Part shown: positions 55,253 to 64,000 of the stretch, in pieces
Position numbering within the stretch: position 1 is the stretch's first letter
How the letters are laid out: each line of letters begins with the position of its first letter
Assembly: GCA_003008705.1 (NCBI GenBank)
Contig: PDUO01000023.1
Location: 473,312 to 537,311, forward strand
DNA from: Pezicula radicicola
Taxonomy: Eukaryota > Ascomycota > Leotiomycetes > Helotiales > Dermateaceae
Reading direction: 5' to 3'
DNA length: 64,000 nt
Translations under genes and position numbers: made by a program
The notes under the pieces: generated by a model
Database searches by the model: none
The model's input: only the letters and a program-made list of their open reading frames with translations
What the model was told of the DNA's origin: nothing

Positions 55253-58200
55253 ATAAATCTACTACTAAACTTAAGTATAACTCGTGCTTACACTTATATA
55301 GAAGAATATTCTTTTATCTTTAGTAGATTATATATACTTATATTAAATGTAATAGGGTTTTAGTAAGTAAATATATAAGTAAGTAAAGTGAGCTCTAAGA
55401 TAGGGACTATTTATAGTAATTAGAAGATAAAAATCATATAAACTATTTCCTATTTTTATTTAACAAAGGTATTAAGAATGAACTCTACAGACTATTTAAG
55501 AAAACATAGAAGGATAAGTTATACTTACTAACTAAGATCTAGTGTGTTGGTTTTGTATTGCTGTCATTATAATGTAGGTTAGCATAGATTAGAGTAGACA
55601 ATCTTTTACTTTTTATTAGGAATTTTTGTTCTGTAGTGTCTTATTGTTATTTTTAGGGTAAAGATTGTTTTTTGAGCAGGTATAGAGGGAGGTCTTAGGT
55701 TGAGTTTTGCTGTAGTTCTTTTCTCCTGTCCTATAACTTCGATTTAAGTATAGACTTGAACATTATCTAAGTTGGGGATGACACCCTTAGGGAGGTCTTC
55801 CTGTCGTTTTACCTTGATTACTATCTATATTCCCCCTGGCTTTTGCGACTAAGTTATCTGTAAGCTTTAAGTAGGTAGTGATCCTGTAGTAGACTATGAG
55901 GATGACTAGGGTGCTACCACTAAAAAACCTTTGTACACTAGTTTGGCTTGAGTATTATGTATGGTATCGATGCTCGGTTAGGTTTCTGTCCAGAAAAGGC
56001 GTTGTACTCGGATAAATTTATACAAACGACGACGCATAGAAGTTAAACTATGGTCTCTTAAAGTCTTTTAACTTTGGAAATACAGCTATTAGAGCATATT
56101 TGCTACGTACTTTAGCTAGGACCATTTACTATCAAGTTAGTTATTAATCTGCCTTCAGCTTTCCACCTTCAAAAGGTATGCTACGAGTCAACAAAGTGAG
56201 GGTAAAACTTCTGTCCCCTCCACTGAGCAAGAGACCAGCTTTCTGCATGTACAGCCACCTCGTCTGACTCGTTACTCGATGTCTTGAAAATCTTCGCACT
56301 GCCCCCTTCTATTACACTAATCTTTAAAAGAACCAAGGTTCTGAGTGATAAAACGCTTTTGAATGACAACAACTTATACATCTTTAGTTTTTACTAATAT
56401 AGTTACAGTAATAGTTAGTTTGTCAAAGGGCTTGACTTATTAGAGGATAAGGTGTAGTGTGATTTCAAAGTTGAAGAGAGCAGTTATCATCTCTGTAGAT
56501 CTTTCTATTGTGTAGTGCGAAAAATGTCTAGTCTTGTAAGAATGTAGTGAACACTTCTGGGACAAGCGAGAGAGGTAGAGAAAGACGCTCCCATCTACTA
56601 AAAGGCTTGCAGTATTATGTCTATACCATACCTCAAATTTCTCGGGAACATCTCTACCGCTTCTCTCTAACACCGTCCTATATACACTTACTAGCTCGCT
56701 TAACCTCAGTAAAAACACCAAAAACTCAGGATTAAAACAAAACTCTTTTTCTAATCCACGAAAGAAAATCTCATAAACACACCTAAAACAGTAAAACTGT
56801 AGAAATAGAAACCATGCAAATTGATATTTTGTATTTGGCGGTAACCCCTCTTTTCAAGAGGAAGCTTTTCTTTCTTCCAGAGCTTTTGCTTTTACAACCA
56901 TGGTAACCTAAGTGTGGGTATAATTAACTTTGTCTAAAGTTGTTAGATAGGTAGGTTTGTTGAATTGCAATTGCAATTTTGTGGGTTCAACTGTCTTTAC
57001 AGGTGCTAGATTCTCGATTTGGCGTGGTGGAGTTTGGGTTGTTGGGTTATATGTAGGTTGGAGGGGGTGAGGGTGAGAAGATGGATTAGGTAATTTTGGG
57101 GATTATTTATATTTTATGAAGGGGTGGTGAATGAGCTAGGCTTTTTGGAAAAGGCAATTAGTAATCCTCTAATACAAGTCATTGACTCAGAAATTCCATT
57201 CTACCCCTTAGCATTGTATTTTCAGATAGTGATGCTCCTACAACTTTAAATTCCGTTGACCTCGCTATGGCCTCTTAGTCTTACAACACTTCTATCGATT
57301 ACAAAAACTAATATCAAAGCTCTCCTAACTAAAACCCCATTTCCACAACCGTACATCCAGGAGACTACTATTATATAAGTCCATGAATACAGATATTCTC
57401 CTCACATTACGAATAGAGGAAGCGACGAATCTCAAGGGAGTGAATTAGGATTTGGCTGCTTAACCGAATCAAGCCGTATTTCAGAGATACACCTGTGGCT
57501 TTTAAACATCTCTATATAGCAAATTATCGCAATGTCTATTCTCCACAAGCCGTGTTATACGTGTGTTTTAATTGACCATGAGAAGCGAGCTATTGCCCAA
57601 TGTGTTCTGTTACCGGCACGAAGGTACTGCGCAATCAAGGCTATTCTACTATCTTGCACCAAACAACGTCCTCCGCAAAACGATACCCTCAACAATTTGG
57701 AGATCTCTACTAAGTTAGTAATCACTAGTAAATCTCCGTTCTCGAGTAACTTAGAAATCCCTATACTATATCGAGAGCTCTTAAATCTCGTCTAGACAAA
57801 GAGACTCTTAGGCTCATAGATGATGGCCCGAAGTCCGAAGCTACAGTATGTACTTAATGACTGTTCGTGACTGCCAAATACTAGTGGTTCTGCCATGTAG
57901 ACAAAAATGCTTTCCATTTCCCTAATTCGTCTTCCTTTCTACAACAAACATTTGTACGTATTGTTAGCAGGACCACTGTTGGGTCACGTGTACGCACTAG
58001 CCTGCCACTACTAGAGGCTCTTGCTCTTGCTCTTTCAGTTTCTTCTTCTTCTTCCTTCCACAGAGACGATAGCACCCATATAGAAGACATTAGAGTCTAT
58101 TCATGCCTTCTTTCGTGTGTTCGTTTCCCATGACAACCACTATCACAGCAACAGCTGCAATGTCAAGATACTTGAGAGCGTTAGAGTGGTCTTCGAGTCC

Positions 58201-59275
58201 TTGTGCAAGGGCAATACTTACATCTTTAGCGACTTGGAAGGGGAGGGGGGAGACGGGCTGTGGCGTTAAAGGAAGTCTTGAGCTGGGGAGGCAAATACTT
58301 TAAGACTTAAGATAAAAGGGAATTGGTGTCATTTTCTTGCTTGCTGTCCCTAGATTTAAAAATGTGCACTTTACACATGAGGAGCTGGGAAGAAGAGGAG
58401 AGAGAAGCGAGGAGAGTTTTACGAATATCAAGTACATCCTACGCTATTCTTCTAATTAAAACAACTCTCTAAAGCACCAAACCCAATATAAGGGTTGAAG
58501 CACCAGAGATACAATCTTCATGGTGAACTAAAAGAGAGCCATGTAGCTACAAGTTAATTGAACACAAATAAGGAAAATAGAGTTCGCAGATATGAAAAAG
58601 CTCGAGGACGGTAGCAAAAGAGCTTCTTATTAGTACAATGTTGCAACTTCGTTGGGCAAAGTTGAAATCAATTGACGACAAAGTTCTTAAAAAGGTTAGG
58701 CTCGTCATCTTTTAAAATAGACAATCAAAAATGCTGAGCAGAGATGTGAGAACTATTTCCCACATTTTCTGATCGTTATGCTGTTTTTCTTACCAATATA
58801 TAAAGCTTCGAAGACTCACCAACGCCTACACAGCGAAAACGCAGTCCTTGACCATCGGATCGGCACTTCGAATACACTCTTAGAAATAAACTCAGACTCG
58901 TAGATAACAGTCCTACCTTCTAGATATCTAAAGACTTAAGACAAACGAAGGTGTTTTTATATCCTCGCTTACTGTCACCACATCTACTAACGCGCACTTT
59001 AAATTTGCACTTATTAGCTAATTAATGCTTCTCTACAGAACAGATCTAATGTCGAACGCAAAAGGTAACAATAGTGGGTTGCATTAGATTACAGTCTCTG
59101 AATCAGGCGAGTTGTTCTGCTTGATATAGAACTGATTAAGTCCTTCCGCCTAATCAGCAACCAGCACAGTCTCTCAGAAATAGATCTGCACTGTAGAGCC
59201 CAACTCCTCACAGGAAAGAAGAGAATTAAGTTACTCATTATCAAGGAAGTTAATCATTCAAATTTAAAGCGACTT

Positions 59276-59310
59276 AATCAAGTGAGTTACTCAAACTAAG
59301 TGAACTACTA
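59276..59310. repeat. 18-bp-period tandem array, locus 7
   Basis: Two units: AATCAAGTGAGTTACTCA followed by AACTAAGTGAACTACTA. The first differs by only a few bases from units in MITE copy 1. A further GAATTAAGTTACTCATTA lies 50 bp upstream. Confidence 0.6.
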
Positions 59311-60254
59311 TACCGCTACTTAGGTAACTATTATGCTCTTAGAGCCAGTATCGAATGATTCAAGATTTAGGAAGAAGAATTCTCATTAAGAGATAAAAGA
59401 TTTAATCAATTAATATTAAAATAGCCGATTGCAGAAGATGTTAGTGCTACAGGTAAAGATCAAATCTTGTTCTGCTGTTTGTTAATAAGGTTTTCTTTTT
59501 TACTATCCTAAGTTCTAATTCTACGTTTAACCTCATTCCAAAGATTTTTCTAGCATATTATCTAATATAGTTCAAGCTCCTCTGCTTCTTCAAGCTATAT
59601 TCAAAGACTCCTTAGCAATATTTTAGTACCTCTGTATATTTTGTAGAACGCCTTACCTGCTCACTTAGCACCCTAAGGTAGTAATTAAATCTAGAAAAAC
59701 ATTAGGTTTTTTAGAAGAAATATATATTAGTGTTTATAGGGATACTCGCGTTCTTGTCTTTAAAACATAAAACTGTGTATTAGCTTCATTTGTATTAAGT
59801 ATCTAGGCAGGCTTAAAACAAAGGACCACCACTATATAATTAATAACATCTGCGCAAGTAATTTTTCGAAAAGGTAAATGTGTTTCTAATTTACGGAGTA
59901 AGCTTACTCTGAATTTAAAGCTCTCTATTACTAGTTACCGGCATAGTTGCAGAGAGCAGAGTATAATACATATGCCGGTCTCCATCATTGCCGTTCAGAA
60001 CAGATGAATCCCGAAACTGCTCGGTGTATAGGTATTTAAAATTGAATGCCGCCCGGCTATATTAAGTCTCAATTAAGTATAATAATGATAACGAAGTCAC
60101 GGATATCTGGAGCAGCGTTGGACAGGGAGATACACGAGATTCGTAAGATAATTTAGCGAAAGCTGTCTCCAATCAACTTGATAAAATCCCGCAATTATGT
60201 GCTTTGTAAGCTGTGGCGGGATTACTTAAAGACAGGTTCGAAGACACTTTGTGA

Positions 60255-60388
60255 ATCATTCCCCGGACGAATAATAGTGGAAACAGGGCTGCACTCCCCT
60301 GATACTAGACACATATTTGTGTAAGCCGCATCAAGATTGCCGAAAGAAAAGGGGGAGGGAAACTCGTATATCATTCCCCGGACGAATA
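60255..60388. repeat. Direct repeat of a 19-bp CCCCGGACG word
   Basis: ATCATTCCCCGGACGAATA occurs at 60255-60273 and again, identical, at 60370-60388, spaced 115 bp start to start. Sequence between and after the copies also has partial similarity (AAGAAGAGAAAATGGAACAG against ATAGTGGAAACAGG). Confidence 0.8.
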
Positions 60389-61720
60389 GAAGAGAAAATG
60401 GAACAGTATCCGCGGACAGTACCTAGATAGTACATATATTTTCATGGGATCCTTGGTTCAGCCATCAAGAAATCTAGAGCATTTGAAATTTGTCTCGGCT
60501 TATGAGGAGTGCATGAGTTGCTTTTAAGACAAATCCATAAAAAGTTCGTACACTACCTATTCAACGAGTGTCGGTATGAAAGAGGGGAAGTATTGCTTCG
60601 AAAATCCCCTATTGTGTAACAGACTCGTACCTTATTTACGTGAAATGTCAAAGTAAAAATTATACTTTACTAATGAACCGGTGAACCTGAGTTTCTACAA
60701 AGGTACTGGCTCAGGGGTCCCATATAAACGAAAGGCAATAGAGTCGTAACGATGTAACGACTACTTGAAAGACAGCACAGCTATCTGTAACTAAGCACAC
60801 GTCACAAAGCTTCTCTATTAGTTCTACTACTCTACCCCGCAAGTTTATCGTGATCTGACAGCAGAATGCATCTCATGAATATCCAATGAATTGACTTGAA
60901 ACCCACATCACTAAAGAAATTAAATCAAGGACTACAGAACTTTGTACAGGTCACTAATGTACGTCCGGTACAATTAACTTGGAAAATTTCGGCAACTCCT
61001 TGTGCTCCGGCAGCACTACAAGCAACTGCAAAATGACTTCTAACGAACAAAGGGTCTTGGCCCGCTTACAAAACCTCTCGAGGCTTTAAACTAAACCTTC
61101 TAGACCCTATTTATATTTTAGCTCTATCATTGACATAAACGGTGCGAGATTACGATAACGTGAGCACGCCACAAGGTTGCCAAGCAAGTATATCTTCGTC
61201 TGATCTTAACTTCCATAACTTCCTTTCGCTTGATAAAACAAGAAATCCACCAAATAACAAACATACTTTACGTGCAAATAGAAAGGGTAAAACCAACAGC
61301 AAAAACAGAAAAAAACAGACAAGTGAGAAACTCCAGGCTGAGGGCGAGATAAAAGATAAGAATACACCAAACAATGCACTAATAAAGGCACGACGAAACA
61401 ACCCCACAACTTCCCCGCGTTTCGTCGCTCGCCCAGGCGTGCCAGATGAGACTTCACAGTAGAAGGGTGTAAATGGCATTGCTTAGGAACAATTGCGAAA
61501 GGATCTAGCCCCAGTTCAAAACCAGTACCAGCTCGCCCAGAGACAAAACCAGCTCAGCCTCAAAAAGAGGCGTCAACACTTTAGTGTTCTGTGTGTCCTG
61601 TCACGCTACGGTACGAAAAGGTACGCTTGTCCTCGGCGGCCTTAGCACATGATATACTCTGCACACCGCCCAGCGATATACCGCATGATGCAGGGAAACA
61701 CGCTGCAGAAATTCTAGATG

Positions 61721-61793
61721 CTGTCTTTCCTATCTTTCCTATCTTTCCTGCCTTTCCTGCCTTTCCTGTCTTTCCTGTCTTTTCCTGTCTTTG
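61721..61793. repeat. 9-bp minisatellite
   Basis: Eight units of consensus CTGTCTTTC, with variants CTATCTTTC and CTGCCTTTC in adjacent pairs; one unit has an extra T. The plus strand is pure pyrimidine apart from the G and A at unit position 3. Confidence 0.85.
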
Positions 61794-64000
61794 CCGTCTG
61801 GTGGTCATCGCCGAGGTCACCATCACTCGTGGTCTCCGAACCAGAGACAAGAGACATACAGTACACGTGACAATTGATAAGCTCATGTCGTTGTGAAATC
61901 TGGTGGTACCCCACACTTTCAGGGTACATGCTAGACTTGTTAGACTTGCCAACTCATCAGAATGGTCTCACCTTCTCACGCTTTCCGTAACTGTACCTCG
62001 TTCCTACCTACTGTCCTCTCTCACTCCGAGACACCCAGTCAAGACATTAAAGAAAGCCATACTCCGTAATTGTACTTTCTTGTGTAACATGGCACTTTTC
62101 CTATTCGTCATCAAGTCAGCAATAAGGTTTGGGGTTTTTAGCGATCAAAATTCAAAAACAATAATCCTCTGTAATCATTTGCCTGATTAAATGTCTCAAA
62201 CTATAACGCGGTAGGGAACGGTAACGGCGCTGCGGTAGATATCGCTGATCTGTGATCTCACCCGTCCAGGGACAGAGCCCGCTCGCTCGACTTTCAACAC
62301 AGTACCGTCAAGGGGAGAGACACCTCTCAAGGGGAGAGACGGACGATCCCAACAGAAATCCAGGGTCCCGTCATCAACCCAATAGTACAAAGTAGTACTA
62401 ACATATGTCAGTAATTTAGTAAGCAAAACTAAATGGAGTACCGACCGGCATCTAAAAGATCCCAAAACCGCCAAAACTGGTGGAAGTTCCAAAAAGGGTT
62501 GAGGATTTACCCATAACATCATACAGTAAGATGGCCGTGCTTCCCTTCTTGTAAGTCTCAATAAGATTTGTTGGCCGACAAATACTAACCGGTAGCCGAC
62601 AGACGGCTCTCCTCGGTTGTCAGTGTTGCGTTGCTGCGTTGCGTTGCTGCTCTCTCTCTCTCGCCACAACATCAAGGCCTCGGTTAAACGTGAAAGGAGG
62701 AGAGGAAGTCTAGTGCCTTTCCACCTATTCATTTAAATTATCAAATAAGTATTGCATTGAGAAAATCTCACAACGCCACAGAGAGAAAAGAAAACAGGAA
62801 CATCGGAATTCGCCGCCACATGTTAACTAACTAACCAACCGCTAGAAAATGAGCCACTGGTTCCATCTGCAACCATCCCAGCCGCAACCGATCCCTAGTC
62901 TGCCTAGTCTCCCCCGTCTTCCCATCCGTCCCATCGCTCGCTCCATCGTTCGCCTCTCGCCTCTTCTTTCACTACTCAAGAAAAATCAAATTTTCCAACA
63001 CACACTAGACACACCAGCGGTCCAGTACCAGCAGCACTAGGTTACCATGCCCGCAGTAGTGAACATGTAGCCTTATTAGCACGCATGAATTAGCATCCGA
63101 CATTCTCCGCAAAGGCGTACAATGCGTGCAAAAGGCCATTACATGCGTACTATATCCAAACAATCCCACAATTAAAAGGCCCATCGGGGTGGCGGGATGG
63201 GTCAGAGAGATCCTAGCGAGCAGCGGTACAGCATTGGTGAAAATGGCTGCAGATTACAGAAAAATACCTGGTATACTAACTAACCTACTGCGTGTACTGC
63301 GTCCGCCACATTAACACACCTATCTTAAGGCCTTTTTTTCTTTCAAACTGAACCCGTCCCCGTGAAAGGTACCTGTCTGTAGTCTGTACACGCTGTACTC
63401 CTGTAAACTTAAACTAGCTTCCCTAGAGTATGGATGTATACCGCATTGAAGTTTAATTGAAAACAAAGCAAACGGGATAATTTGGATTTCCAATCTTCCA
63501 TCTCCTGATTCATTACGAGTAATTGTATACGGTAGTAGACCGTTTTATGAACAAAACAAAATCCATAATGCTGCAAGATTGACAGGAACCGACGCAAGAG
63601 CAGGAGCGCGAGCATACACCATTATGGCAAGTAGCTGTAGGTAAGCGAATAGAATAAAAAAAAAGCACCTAGAAGGCCAGAACAGTTATGATGGTCCATC
63701 CAAGGAATCTAGAACCCTAGAAATCCAATTGGCTTTCGATAAGTTCAACAAGAAAAAACATGGAGATGGCGAAGCCAATTGCAGGTTACGGGTGCTCTTA
63801 ACTTCTTATAGGTACGGATATAGTAATGAGTTTTAGAGGGGGACGGGAAGAAACGCGAAACGTGGAAATAATAAACGAATTGTCGAGAGCCACAATTGAA
63901 TGTTGTCTATCTCTTCGCCTCGGACACTGACTGCTATTGGCAAGACACATGGTAGTTGCTAGCCGTGCCAATTTGTGACTGAAGATGGGGAACTATTGTT

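Larger units (their letters stand above)
53001..64000. other. Gene-poor, mostly AT-rich region
   Basis: 11 kb without a gene I can support. 55,000-61,000 is especially AT-rich, with stops in all frames. Two arrays of the 18-bp-period repeat lie here (55201-55252 and 59276-59310). A frame from 53506 (PSSCTQEPLEVSYSRRYLPR and on) stays readable for about 500 bp but crosses several TAG, TAA and TGA codons and may be a decayed gene of unknown kind. The minus-strand frame 62196-62732 (178 codons) has no recognisable domain. Confidence 0.5.

Noticed and set aside
61142..61462. Lys/Asn-rich plus-strand frame with an overlapping minus-strand frame
   Set aside because: Composition is explained by A-rich DNA; both strands are open over the same interval and neither resembles a protein family.
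62196..62732. 178-codon minus-strand frame near the right end
   Set aside because: No recognisable domain, no neighbouring exons, and it includes a CT microsatellite; chance frame is more likely.

Overview
This 64 kb window is nuclear DNA of a filamentous ascomycete. The signs are short introns (about 46-190 bp) with GTAAGT/GTATGT donors and CTAAC branch sites, a tRNA gene with an intron between positions 37 and 38, and Pezizomycotina protein families (HET domain, Zn2Cys6 regulator, HapB, F-box, SRPK-like kinase, COA3). The overall look suggests Leotiomycetes, but that placement is inference. Many genes needed exon joining; every join reported here was checked for reading-frame continuity by hand.

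Layout. 0.6-4.2 kb: a NUFIP1/Rsa1-like zinc-finger protein divergent from the RNA polymerase III subunit RPC25. 4.2-14.4 kb: an AT-rich, gene-poor compartment with a tRNA-Ser(AGA), an intron-containing tRNA-Gly(GCC), 18-bp-period repeat arrays and four decayed genes: a HeLo-type kinase-like gene, a kinase/WD40-like fragment, a HET-domain gene and a membrane protein gene. 14.4-31.8 kb: cystathionine gamma-lyase, a Zn2Cys6 regulator, a peroxisomal enoyl-CoA isomerase, an SRPK-like kinase, an F-box protein, a small membrane protein, the histidine methyltransferase HPM1, a secreted DUF4185 protein and a coiled-coil protein. 33-49 kb is gene-dense and mostly housekeeping: PTA1 divergent from COA3, an Sds3/Dep1-like Rpd3-complex subunit divergent from NOP12, a 1,054-residue uncharacterised protein, and HapB. 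49-64 kb has no gene I can support: a long region upstream of hapB with short tandem repeats, then AT-rich decayed DNA.

The most distinctive content is a small non-autonomous DNA transposon family. Two copies (163 and 182 bp) have 31-bp terminal inverted repeats, a TA target duplication and a core made only of diverged 18-bp tandem units. One copy sits inside the kinase-like pseudogene, and removing the element plus one TA restores the reading frame exactly. Arrays with the same 18-bp period, but without recognisable inverted repeats, occur at five further places. The pseudogenes carry in-frame TAG/TAA codons that are each one C-to-T or G-to-A change from sense, as expected from repeat-induced point mutation or similar decay.
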